Positions 1 to 6,649 of a stretch of 7,903 nt of DNA are shown here, one piece after another. Positions within the stretch are counted from its first letter, which is position 1. The number at the start of each line of letters is the position of its first letter. A program made the position numbers and the translations under genes. The notes below the pieces were generated by a model. That model was not told the DNA's origin. It saw nothing but the letters and a program-made list of their open reading frames with translations, and searched no databases. Source of the DNA: Acidobacteriota bacterium (lineage in GTDB: Bacteria; Acidobacteriota; Terriglobia; Acidiferrales; UBA7541); NCBI GenBank assembly GCA_003153585.1, contig PLZZ01000069.1, positions 2,753-10,655 of the forward strand, written 5' to 3'.

Positions 1-747
1 CTCGACAAGAATTACACAGCCCAACGCTCCGTCGTCGACTTTGAACCCGGACCTTACGTGATGCTCACCGTAACCGATACCGGCGTCGGCATGGACGCAC
101 AGACCCAGGCTCGCATTTTCGAACCATTCTTCACCACCAAGGAAGCCGGCAGAGGGACCGGGCTGGGGCTCGCCACGGTGTATGGCGTGGTCAAACAAAG
201 CGGCGGGTACATCTGGGTCTATAGCGAACCCGGCCACGGCACTACCTTCAAAGTTTACTTGCCGAGAGTCGCCGCAAGTGCCGAAAATACCGCTGCCGAA
301 AAAAACTCTTCCGCTCCTGCGTCAGGGACAGAAACGATTCTCTTCGTGGAAGACGAGCAGGGAGTGCGCGAGTTGGTGCGTGAATATCTATCAGGCTGCG
401 GATACTCCGTGCTCGAAGCGTCAGACGGCATTCAGGCTCTTGAGATGGCCGCCATGCATCCGGGTGCTATCCAACTGCTGATCACTGACGTCGTGATGCC
501 CCGTCTTAGCGGCCGCGAACTCGCAACCCAAATTGCTTCCTCGCGGCGCGGTTTAAAGGTCCTCTATATTTCCGGCTATACGGACGACAGTGTGTTTCGC
601 CACGGCGTGCTCGAAGGCGGCATGGAATTCCTGCAAAAACCGTTCAACCTAAAAGCGCTGGCTCAGAAGATTCGTGAAATTTTGGATGGCGCGACCCCGA
701 CACCGGTATTGCGGGGGCATTCCAAGAACGAGCGAGACTCCATTTAA
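1..747 (+). CDS. Hybrid sensor histidine kinase, C-terminal part (HATPase domain plus receiver domain), 5'-truncated by the window edge
   Basis: The frame is open from base 1, so the start lies outside the window; 248 residues are visible. The first part is the end of a histidine kinase ATPase domain: the G1 box (DTGVGM), an F box (FEPFFTT), then the G2 box (GTGLGLA) that closes over ATP. After an Ala/Ser-rich linker comes a complete receiver domain, from about TILFVEDE to EILDG. It has the acidic pair (ED) and a phospho-acceptor Asp in LITDVVMP (GAC at 487-489). The conserved Lys is in LQKPF. This order is typical of soluble or PAS-containing hybrid kinases that autophosphorylate on a His (not visible here) and relay to their own receiver. 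There is no DNA-binding output after the receiver, so the signal presumably passes to another protein. The gene converges on the small - strand gene 64 bases away; I see no clear terminator hairpin between them. Family assignment is secure; the signal sensed is unknown. Confidence 0.93.
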   Translation, partial: LDKNYTAQRSVVDFEPGPYVMLTVTDTGVGMDAQTQARIFEPFFTTKEAGRGTGLGLATVYGVVKQSGGYIWVYSEPGHGTTFKVYLPRVAASAENTAAEKNSSAPASGTETILFVEDEQGVRELVREYLSGCGYSVLEASDGIQALEMAAMHPGAIQLLITDVVMPRLSGRELATQIASSRRGLKVLYISGYTDDSVFRHGVLEGGMEFLQKPFNLKALAQKIREILDGATPTPVLRGHSKNERDSI

Positions 748-811
748 ATCCCAGCGCTAACCGCGCGCAGCCCCGCAATGGCCCGCAGTCTTTTGTCACT
801 GAATTCCGAAG

Positions 812-1081
812 CTAAATAAGAAAAACACTCTGGCCGGTGAGGTCAAACCTTTTTCGACAACGGATATTGCGGCACGCAACCATGTTATCCACGCGAACCA
901 TATACGACCGCGCCTTCGCAAATTTCGCGCGATCCTCTTCGTTACCGCCCGGAGGCACTTGCGCCTTCTTTGTGCGCACGATATAGCGCACCGGGTAGGC
1001 GTTTTCCTGGCGGCAGTGGACGCATACCAGCGTCATCTGCTTGGTTTCTTCTTTCTCGTCGTAATACCGTTTTTCATCCAT
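812..1081 (-). CDS. Small four-cysteine, probably zinc-binding hypothetical protein
   Basis: This 89-residue soluble protein has two cysteine pairs: C20-x2-C23 (VCVHC) and C70-x4-C75 (ACRNIRCRKRF). They are separated by a basic, charged stretch. Paired cysteines of this kind usually bind one zinc ion as a ribbon or knuckle, so a structural zinc site is likely. The protein also carries many Arg and Lys residues, which would suit nucleic-acid or protein binding, but this is inference. An in-frame TGA lies two codons upstream of the ATG at 1081, so the start cannot be earlier. An internal ATG at 1036 (residue 16, just before TLVCVHC) is a real alternative, because the first 15 residues are low-complexity Lys/Glu and neither start has a strong Shine-Dalgarno. 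The N-terminus lies beside a 13-bp direct repeat. I recall similar short proteins in acidobacterial genomes but know no function. Confidence 0.7.
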   Translation of the reverse strand: MDEKRYYDEKEETKQMTLVCVHCRQENAYPVRYIVRTKKAQVPPGGNEEDRAKFAKARSYMVRVDNMVACRNIRCRKRFDLTGQSVFLI

Positions 1082-1082
1082 C

Positions 1083-1095
1083 GCTCAGCCCGCCC
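1083..1095. repeat. 13-bp direct repeat, copy 1 (GCTCAGCCCGCCC)
   Basis: The same 13 bases recur in the same orientation at 1986-1998. This copy lies just before the ATG of the small zinc-ribbon gene and just past the stop of the deacetylase relic. The pair brackets the relic and the membrane protein gene. The meaning is uncertain: a recombination scar or chance are both possible. Confidence 0.5.
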
Positions 1096-1101
1096 ATGAT
1101 T

Positions 1102-1280
1102 CTAGGTTCCATCTAAACTTACGCAGCGCAAGCCTGAATCTCTCCAGCGGGCCAGCCGTAACTAACCGCTACCAGTGTACGGCGCTGATCTCCGCTGAGC
1201 TTCCGATGGTCGCTATCGTGCAACAAAACGATATCGCCACCCTGCACGCGGCGCAAGTGCTTAATCACCGCAAACAGCTC
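1102..1280 (-). pseudogene. Frameshifted C-terminal relic of a polysaccharide deacetylase (NodB-like)
   Basis: On the - strand the stretch from about 1280 to 1160 reads ELFAVIKHLRRVQGGDIVLL, followed by HDSDH and RRTLVAVSY. This resembles the end of carbohydrate esterase 4 / NodB-type deacetylases, where a late 'GDIVLLHDG' segment supplies an active-site His. In that frame it then becomes GWPAGEIQ and stops at 1119. Shifting frame at about 1156-1162 instead gives LARWRDSGLRCVSLDGT and a stop at 1102-1104. That fits the usual 'LPRWRDAGL' ending of these enzymes. The catalytic core (the metal-binding Asp and HxxxH motifs) is absent, because upstream of 1280 the homology ends and the divergent membrane protein gene begins. 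The fragment therefore cannot be an active enzyme. The family call rests on motif memory of a short stretch. Confidence 0.6.
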
Positions 1281-1333
1281 ACCTGGTGTGCTTTCGCCGG
1301 ATGTTCTGTTACGATTTCGCCGAGTCGGCAAAA

Positions 1334-1969
1334 ATGGTTTCACCTGCTCCAACCCGCGATCGCGTTCCGGTTTGGCTGCGATGGAGCGCTCTCCTCTGGC
1401 TGTTCGTTTGGATTCCTGCTTATTGGCATACGTGGGGCCCGGCAAATTTCCTGCATCTGTGCGACGTTGCTGTAGTTCTGACTTGCGTCGGCTTGTGGAG
1501 CAATAATTCGCTCCTGCTTTCAAGTCAGGCTGTTTCTTCCCTTCTTATCGACACAGCGTGGGCCTCCGACGCTGCCTGGAGACTTTTCACCGGCCGCCAT
1601 CTTATCGGCGGCACCGAATATCTTTTCGACGCAAGCTTTCCGCTGTGTGTGCGCCTGCTGTCCCTATTCCATGTATTGATGCCCTTCCTGCTTCTTTGGG
1701 CCTTGCATCAACTTGGATACGATCGCAGAGGCTGGATTACGCAATGCATCATTGCTGTTCCGGTCGTTGTGTTGTCCCGGTTGGCCTCCACGCCCCAGAC
1801 GAACATCAATTATGTCTTCACCGATCCATTTTTCCACCGCGCCTGGGGCTCGGCTCCGTTGCACCTCACCGCGGTCCTTCTCTTTCTAATGCTCGTGGTC
1901 TATCTGCCCACTCACCTGCTCCTCGCGCGTGTGTTCCCTCCTCCGCAAAAGGATGCAACATTTCCGTAA
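1334..1969 (+). CDS. Six-TM integral membrane protein of unknown function
   Basis: This 211-residue protein is mostly hydrophobic. Six membrane segments can be placed at about residues 15-35, 39-57, 60-80, 103-124, 134-150 and 175-198. Conserved-looking features are WGPANFLHLCD at the start of TM2, LFTGRHLIGGTEYLFD between TM3 and TM4, and TPQTNINYVF after TM5. I recall a family of uncharacterised bacterial membrane proteins with this arrangement (Cys-Asp in TM2, 'RxLSLFH' in TM4, 'NINYVF' after TM5) but know no reaction or partner. The ATG at 1334 is preferred because it leaves a short polar N-terminus before TM1. GTG at 1286 and ATG at 1301 are in frame upstream and would add up to 16 Cys-containing residues. 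None has a convincing ribosome-binding site. The gene stands alone between the deacetylase relic and the - strand operon, with its 5' end against the relic's breakpoint. Confidence 0.8.
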   Translation: MVSPAPTRDRVPVWLRWSALLWLFVWIPAYWHTWGPANFLHLCDVAVVLTCVGLWSNNSLLLSSQAVSSLLIDTAWASDAAWRLFTGRHLIGGTEYLFDASFPLCVRLLSLFHVLMPFLLLWALHQLGYDRRGWITQCIIAVPVVVLSRLASTPQTNINYVFTDPFFHRAWGSAPLHLTAVLLFLMLVVYLPTHLLLARVFPPPQKDATFP

Positions 1970-1985
1970 CGTCGGAGAGCGTGTA

Positions 1986-1998
1986 GCTCAGCCCGCCC
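1986..1998. repeat. 13-bp direct repeat, copy 2 (GCTCAGCCCGCCC)
   Basis: Identical to 1083-1095 and in the same orientation. It begins 17 bases after the stop of the membrane protein gene. The surrounding GTGTAGCTCAG resembles a tRNA D-arm, but no acceptor stem or T-arm follows. Confidence 0.5.
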
Positions 1999-2035
1999 CA
2001 CAGGAAGTGTGCCAAAGATTATTGAAAGGAGTCCC

Positions 2036-2203
2036 ATGCGAAATGATGCCGTGAAGCTTCTGTGTGCAGGATTCCCTCTTGTGTTCGAAATTTCAGCGCA
2101 GCAGCAACGTCGCCGGGGTCTCGCTGGCTCTTTTGACTTCTTGGGCTATGTTTCTGAGCGGATTGCGCGCAGGTCAATTCCCAGCTGTTGGCATTTCTTG
2201 TAA
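2036..2203 (+). other. Possible small ORF (55 codons) with a strong Shine-Dalgarno; doubtful gene
   Basis: An ATG at 2036 is preceded by AAAGGAG at 2025-2031 with four bases between, close to an ideal ribosome-binding site and better than that of most genes here. The product would start MRNDAVKLLCAGFPLVFEIS, with no motif I recognise, and would then become Arg/Gln-rich. The last 19 or so codons and the stop run antisense into the 3' end of the sigma-54 regulator gene (from 2146), so the C-terminus is probably not under selection as protein. It could be a real micro-protein, the decayed start of a lost gene, or chance. It is the only coding candidate in 1970-2145. Confidence 0.25.
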
Positions 2204-3537
2204 AGGTGGCTGCGCTCCAGGCCCAGGGCTTTAGCCGTGTTGGTCATGTGATTGTGATTCCGCTTAAGCTCCGCAAGCAAAGTCTCGCGTTCAAACGCCT
2301 CCACACGCTGCCCCAGACCGCCGGTCATAAACGCCGCAGGCCTGCTGAAGTTTCCTCCGGTTCCCTGGTCCGGCGCCGGCAGAGCGCGCGCGACCGCAGC
2401 CGCTTCCACCACATCTCCAGCAGCGAGTAGCAGCACGCGTTCGATCACGTTGCGCAATTCCCGCACATTCCCCGGCCAAAAATAGCGCTCTAGTTCCGCA
2501 ATCGCATCCGGCGAGAAACTCTTGGGCTTCCAATTGTTTTGCTCGCTCAACTGGCGCACAAAATGTTCCGCCAGCGCGCGAATGTCTTCCCGCCGCTCGC
2601 GCAGCGGTGGCACCACAATCGGGAACACGAACACGCGGTGGTACAAATCTTCGCGAAATGTTCCCAGCCGAACGTGTTCTTCCAAATTTCGATGGGTCGC
2701 TACGACGACCCGCACGTCCACAGTGATCGGCTTATCGCCGCCGATTCGCTCCATTTCACCTTCTTCCAGCACGCGCAAAAGCTTAGCCTGCATCGTGATC
2801 GGCATATCCCCGATCTCGTCCAGGAACAGCGTCCCGCGATGCGCCTGCTCGAATTTCCCGATGTGTCGCCCCGCTGCTCCGGTGAAAGAACCTTTCTCGT
2901 GACCAAAGAGTTCCGTTTCCACCAGCTCGGCGGGGATCGCCGCGCAATTCAGCGATACAAAGGGCCCGCCGCGCCGCGCGCTTTTTTCGTGAAGAGTGCG
3001 CGCGATAAGTTCCTTGCCCGTTCCTGTTTCCCCGCGAATGCATACGCGCGTTTCGCTCGCCGCTACATGCTCCACCTGCGCCATCACTTCGCGCATCGCC
3101 GCGCTGGCCCATACGATGTGGTGCCGCCCCAGCCTCCGCTTCAAATCGCGGTTTTCTGTCTCCAGGCGCTTCAAGTGCAGCGCGTTTTCCACCGTCAACA
3201 GCAGCTTTTCTGTGGAGATCGGTTTCTCCAGAAAGTCGCTGGCGCCCAGCCGCGTCGCCTTCACCGCCATTTCGATGGACGCCTGACCGGACATCATCAC
3301 AATCGTCGAATCCACTCCCGCGTTTTTCAAATCCTCCAGCAGCGCGATGCCGTCGCGTCCCGGCATCACCACGTCTGAGAGAATCAGATCAAAGCGCTCG
3401 GCCTTCGCCAGTTCCACGGCCCGCGCCGCGTTGTCGCACACGCTCGCTTCATGCCCCGCCAGACGAAACGCGCGCGCCAACGACGCCAGAGTATTCGCGT
3501 CGTCATCAATGACCAGGATATGAGCTTTCGCCGGCAC
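2146..3537 (-). CDS. NtrC-family sigma-54-dependent response regulator
   Basis: The 463 residues show the full three-domain layout of an NtrC-type activator. Residues 1-120 form a receiver with the acidic triad D11-D13, phospho-acceptor D55 (LILSDVVMP), S83 and K105 (LEKPI). Residues 140-370 form the AAA+ domain, with Walker A GETGTGKE at 169-176 and Walker B TLFLDE at 236-241. The sigma-54 contact loop is GSFTGA at 216-221, where the usual sequence is GAFTGA. The C-terminus (about 425-455, ending in AKALGLERSHLYKKCQQLGI) is a Fis-type helix-turn-helix. Phosphorylation should drive oligomerisation, enhancer binding and ATP-driven opening of sigma-54 promoters. The start is GTG, 6 bases after the stop of the kinase gene, so the two are surely co-transcribed and probably cognate. 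GAGG about 11 bases upstream is the only ribosome-binding candidate; translational coupling is likely. Targets are unknown, and I found no convincing -24/-12 promoter in the window. Confidence 0.96.
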   Translation of the reverse strand: MPAKAHILVIDDDANTLASLARAFRLAGHEASVCDNAARAVELAKAERFDLILSDVVMPGRDGIALLEDLKNAGVDSTIVMMSGQASIEMAVKATRLGASDFLEKPISTEKLLLTVENALHLKRLETENRDLKRRLGRHHIVWASAAMREVMAQVEHVAASETRVCIRGETGTGKELIARTLHEKSARRGGPFVSLNCAAIPAELVETELFGHEKGSFTGAAGRHIGKFEQAHRGTLFLDEIGDMPITMQAKLLRVLEEGEMERIGGDKPITVDVRVVVATHRNLEEHVRLGTFREDLYHRVFVFPIVVPPLRERREDIRALAEHFVRQLSEQNNWKPKSFSPDAIAELERYFWPGNVRELRNVIERVLLLAAGDVVEAAAVARALPAPDQGTGGNFSRPAAFMTGGLGQRVEAFERETLLAELKRNHNHMTNTAKALGLERSHLYKKCQQLGIDLRAIRSET

Positions 3538-3543
3538 GGCCGT

Positions 3544-5376
3544 TTATGCCTCTTCGTTTTCTTCTTCGATCACAACGGGCGCGGCTTGATGATGGGGTGG
3601 TCTGGTAGGGAGTTCGACGTGAAACGCGGTGCCCACCCCCGTTTCGCTCTCGACCGAGATGCGCCCGCCATGATCCGCGACGATGGCTTGTACGATCGCC
3701 AGGCCAAGCCCCGTGCCATGCTGCTTCGTGGTGTAGTACGGAGTAAAAATGCGCTCGGTCTCTTCCGGAGTTAGTCCCGTGCCGGTGTCGGAAACCTCTA
3801 AATGAACGTCGCCGTCACCGTTCGTCGTCCGCAGCATCAGCACGCCGCCGGCGGGCATGGCATCCATGGCGTTCAAAATTAGGTTCTCAACCGCGCGGCG
3901 CAACAGTGTCGCGTCCGCTTGAATCGTCGGCAAGCCCTCCGCTAAATGCAGCTCAGGCGTGATTGGCGGACGCCCCACCGCGCTGAATTGCGCCTCAAAC
4001 AATTTTTCCACGTTGCGCACGATGGTATTCAAATCCACCGGACCCAGTTCGGGCTGCGGCATTTTCGCGAAATCGCTGAATCGTCCTACGATGGCTTTCA
4101 AATTCTCGATTTCGGAAAGCAGAATGCCGGTGGACTCGCGAAAAACTTCTTCAAATTGTTCCGGGTTTTGGCTGCTCGCCCTCTGCAGGTTTTCCACCGT
4201 CGTCTGCAACGGAAACAGAGGATTCTTCAGCTCGTGCGCCAGGCGCCGAGCCACTTCCCGCCATGCCGCCACGCGCTCTGCCTGAATCAGCCTCTCGCGC
4301 TGGTCCACTAGCTGTTGCGTCATCTGATTGAACGACTGGGCAAGCTGGCCGACCTCGTCGCGCCCTCGCACAACTACACGTGTATTCCAGTTTCCTTCAG
4401 AAACCTCGCGCGCCCCCGCTGCCAGTTTTTGCACTGGACGCGTCACGCGGGCGGCCACCCACCAGCTCAGCATCAACCCGAAAAGAATGCCGATCGCCGC
4501 CACTCCGACTGCCAGCCATAAAATATGCCGTTCGAGCGTCACCACGCTGCGCTGCGAATCTCCAATCAACAGCACGCCCAGCAATTCGTTCTGCCGCCCG
4601 AGCTGCGGAATCACATGAAATATCTCGGCGCTTGCCGCGTCAAACGTCCAATCAATTTTCGCGGTTTGCACCACCGGCTGCGTTCGCTCTCGTTCGATGA
4701 CCGGCTCGAAACGCTCCGCCTCATTCACCGGTCCGGCGCTATCGATCAGGTTCGCCGGCTCAAACTTGGGAACGAGATTCAGATAGAGCAACGCGCGCAT
4801 GTTGGACGGCAGCACGAGCGAAGCCAGAAATTCTTTGCCCAGCCGTTCGCCGCCGACCACATACAAATCCTTGTCGCCTACTCGCACTGTGGCCACTGCC
4901 ATCAGCGCCAATGCCGGGCCCTCCTGCGTATCGAGCTTCATCAGGAACGAACCGCGTGTCGCCCAATCTTCCTTCTGCGTCACCCATTCCATTTTGTAAC
5001 CAAACCGCGCCGACCATTCCGCGGAAGAAATGATCGAGCCGTCCGTACCCACGAAGTCGAGGAAGTCCAGCTGATGCGATTGCGCCACCCCGCGCGCGTC
5101 GTTCACGTACACGGAAATGTCCGCGTTCGGCCTGCTCAGGTCTATGGCCATTCGCACCGTCGGCTCCGCGTCCGCGATTCCCTGCACGCGATTCAAAACG
5201 TCATGCCCTCGCCGATCGAACTCCTTCTGGAATTGCGACACGAGAGCGTCCGTGTGCTCGCGATTGATCTCGTCGAAAGCGTGGCGCGTTACCACCGTCA
5301 CCCCCGCGGTAACCAGCCCCACGGACAGCAGTAGCGCCAGCATGAAGTTCACGAACAGTTTGGAGCGAAACGTCAC
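3544..5376 (-). CDS. NtrY-like transmembrane sensor histidine kinase
   Basis: The 610-residue protein has a short cytoplasmic N-terminus and TM1 at about 9-29. A periplasmic sensor region of some 250 residues follows (30-284, Cache-like in size but not assigned), then TM2 at about 285-306. A HAMP linker (about 307-360) starts with the ARVTRPVQKLA motif. The dimerisation/phospho-acceptor helix has H381 in RRLAHELKNPLFPL. The ATPase domain has the N box (ENLILNAMDAM, N498/N502), G1 DTGTGL (530-535), the F box (IFTPYYTT) and G2 GTGLGLA (554-560). The 'HELKNPLFPLQ' form of the H box is typical of NtrY-type kinases. All catalytic residues are intact. The tail after about 590 is Pro/His then Glu-rich. 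The start is GTG with AAGAGGA immediately upstream. Its partner is the adjacent NtrC-type regulator. The gene lies 70 bases downstream of the solute-binding protein, which could be a ligand-presenting input; this is inference. Confidence 0.95.
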   Translation of the reverse strand: MTFRSKLFVNFMLALLLSVGLVTAGVTVVTRHAFDEINREHTDALVSQFQKEFDRRGHDVLNRVQGIADAEPTVRMAIDLSRPNADISVYVNDARGVAQSHQLDFLDFVGTDGSIISSAEWSARFGYKMEWVTQKEDWATRGSFLMKLDTQEGPALALMAVATVRVGDKDLYVVGGERLGKEFLASLVLPSNMRALLYLNLVPKFEPANLIDSAGPVNEAERFEPVIERERTQPVVQTAKIDWTFDAASAEIFHVIPQLGRQNELLGVLLIGDSQRSVVTLERHILWLAVGVAAIGILFGLMLSWWVAARVTRPVQKLAAGAREVSEGNWNTRVVVRGRDEVGQLAQSFNQMTQQLVDQRERLIQAERVAAWREVARRLAHELKNPLFPLQTTVENLQRASSQNPEQFEEVFRESTGILLSEIENLKAIVGRFSDFAKMPQPELGPVDLNTIVRNVEKLFEAQFSAVGRPPITPELHLAEGLPTIQADATLLRRAVENLILNAMDAMPAGGVLMLRTTNGDGDVHLEVSDTGTGLTPEETERIFTPYYTTKQHGTGLGLAIVQAIVADHGGRISVESETGVGTAFHVELPTRPPHHQAAPVVIEEENEEA

Positions 5377-5392
5377 GATTCCTCTTCCCGCG

Positions 5393-5418
5393 AAGCACAG
5401 AAGCTTTCGTCTGTGCTT
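5393..5418 (-). promoter_or_regulatory. Perfect 9-bp hairpin between the binding-protein and kinase genes
   Basis: AAGCACAG-A and its complement T-CTGTGCTT form a 9-bp perfect stem around an 8-base loop. The hairpin lies 28 bases after the solute-binding protein stop (5447) and ends a few bases before the AAGAGGA ribosome-binding site of the kinase. No T-run follows on the - strand, so it is not a standard intrinsic terminator. It could be an attenuator, an mRNA-stability or processing element that sets different levels of the upstream and downstream cistrons, or an operator palindrome. Confidence 0.5.
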
Positions 5419-5446
5419 ATCACCGCAATTCTTTCACGCCTGGCAG

Positions 5447-6649
5447 CTAATGCACATCCGTCGTCGAATCCAGCCATACATCTGCCAGCGGCCAACCCTC
5501 TCCGGCTGCCGGCTGCTTCCAATCTCGTACTCGGGCGCTCAGTCCATAAACCTGCGGCAGCCATACAAGAGGCACCACCGAGCCGCCATTTATGATGCTC
5601 CGCTCGCTATCGTACACGTCCTCGGGCGACGCGCTCTTCGGAAGCGGACTGCCATTGATTCCTGCCAGCGGCCCCAGTCTATCAATGAAAGCTGCGAGCG
5701 AAACGCTCGGAAGTGGCGACGGCATTCGCAAGCGCACTAGCCGCGCATCAGCGTGGATCGCCTCGCTATGCGGCGTTGGGCCCTCGCTTCCACCGTGCGC
5801 ATTTGCCTTTTCGGAAGCTGAGATCGCTCTCGACACTAAGGAAATCCCGGCCTCTTTCGCATCCACCACGATTCGTTCCGCTACGCTTTGCTCCAGCGTA
5901 TCAGCGGAATCATATCCCAACACCAACTTCGGAGACGGCGAGACTTGCGCCCAGATTTCCTTTGCGCCGCGGGCATCCGCCTCCGTGGAAAAAAGAAAAG
6001 CCGTGCCGCTGGACCATTGCGGCAGGAGGCCGCCGGCCGGCTCCCCTTCCTTCTGCAAAATAAAATTTACAATCGCCGCGCGATTGATGGACCGCGCAAT
6101 CGCTTCTCGCACGCGCACATTCTCCGTGGTGCCGCGTCCCGTAAGAAAAACCAGCGCCAGCAATTCGTTCGGTCGCGACGCGCTTACCCGCACACCGCGA
6201 TCCGCCGCCTGCCGCGCCAGCTCCGCGGGAATTTGCGCGAAGTCCGCTTTATTCAATTCCAGGTCCAGCACGCGATCGTGAGCCGAGCGTCCCATCTGAA
6301 TTTCGATGGAATCGACAAACGGCCGGCCTTCGCGATAATCCTCGTTTGCTGCAAACACCGCGCTCTTCCCTGCCTCCCACGCGGACAAGCGAAAGGGACC
6401 ACTCCCTGCTGTACCAACAAAATCGCCATTCTCGCTGCGTCGATCGTAGAGTAACGCATCAAGCTCGCCTTTCGCGCCCGCTTCCTCTGGATTCGCAGCG
6501 GCCACCGCTGGATCGAGCGAATGGATGATCGCTCCGATTTCCACACGCAGCGTTCCTCCATACCGCGGCCGCCGCGCCGGGCGCAACGGCCCCGCCGCCG
6601 ACAGCACTACGCTAATCGCCGCAAGACACAGACACAATCGAAGCTTCAT
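5447..6649 (-). CDS. Extracellular solute-binding protein, family 5 (DppA/OppA-like), with an apparent internal deletion
   Basis: The 400-residue exported protein has a signal peptide (MKLRLCLCLAAISVVLSAAG, no clear lipobox). It then has the family-5 opening RRPRYGGTLRVEI...HSLDPA. Further family landmarks are GSGPFRLSAWEAGK (about 82-95), ANEDYREGRPFVDSIEI, and VRVREAIARSINRAAIV (about 178-194). Family-5 proteins bind peptides, nickel or sugars in the periplasm for ABC import and are usually about 500-550 residues. Here LLYD (about 65-68) is followed almost directly by FVGTAGSGPF. The block that normally holds the 'SW...LRxGVxFHDGxxxTAxDV' segment is missing. The ATG at 6649 is chosen because GGGAG sits 3 bases upstream and a signal peptide begins there; an ORF from 6718 would add 23 basic residues. 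It overlaps the previous gene by 38 bases. No permease or ATPase is nearby, so a role in sensing is as likely as transport. Confidence 0.82.
   Translation of the reverse strand: MKLRLCLCLAAISVVLSAAGPLRPARRPRYGGTLRVEIGAIIHSLDPAVAAANPEEAGAKGELDALLYDRRSENGDFVGTAGSGPFRLSAWEAGKSAVFAANEDYREGRPFVDSIEIQMGRSAHDRVLDLELNKADFAQIPAELARQAADRGVRVSASRPNELLALVFLTGRGTTENVRVREAIARSINRAAIVNFILQKEGEPAGGLLPQWSSGTAFLFSTEADARGAKEIWAQVSPSPKLVLGYDSADTLEQSVAERIVVDAKEAGISLVSRAISASEKANAHGGSEGPTPHSEAIHADARLVRLRMPSPLPSVSLAAFIDRLGPLAGINGSPLPKSASPEDVYDSERSIINGGSVVPLVWLPQVYGLSARVRDWKQPAAGEGWPLADVWLDSTTDVH

Noticed and set aside
748..811. Possible bidirectional terminator between the two convergent genes
   Set aside because: Only a 4-base GCGC/GCGC pairing is visible and there is no T-run on either strand.
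1119..1523. The whole 134-codon - strand ORF as an intact gene
   Set aside because: Only its last part resembles a deacetylase, and it needs a frameshift to finish. The first half is antisense to the membrane protein gene and is basic, low-complexity sequence.
1975..2045. Possible tRNA, because GTGTAGCTCAG resembles a D-arm
   Set aside because: No matching acceptor stem, anticodon arm or TTCGA-type T-arm can be folded around it.
2100..2145. Terminator for the operon just after the regulator stop
   Set aside because: The GC-rich stretch has only a 3-base GCC/GGC pairing that I can see and no T-run in the - strand direction.
2188..2204. TGGCAT...TTGT as a sigma-54 -24/-12 promoter
   Set aside because: It lies inside the regulator's 3' coding end, lacks the GC doublet of the -12 element, and has wrong spacing.
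2539..3378. A 279-codon + strand ORF inside the regulator gene
   Set aside because: It is fully antisense to the AAA+ and receiver domains of a clear NtrC-type gene. The product is His/Arg-rich with no motif, as expected of a shadow frame in GC-rich DNA.
4525..5334. A 269-codon + strand ORF inside the kinase gene
   Set aside because: Antisense to the sensor, HAMP and TM regions of the kinase; its composition (many His and Arg, no domain) marks it as a shadow frame.
5592..6281. A 229-codon + strand ORF inside the solute-binding protein gene
   Set aside because: Antisense to recognisable family-5 landmarks, Ser/Arg-rich, and without a motif.
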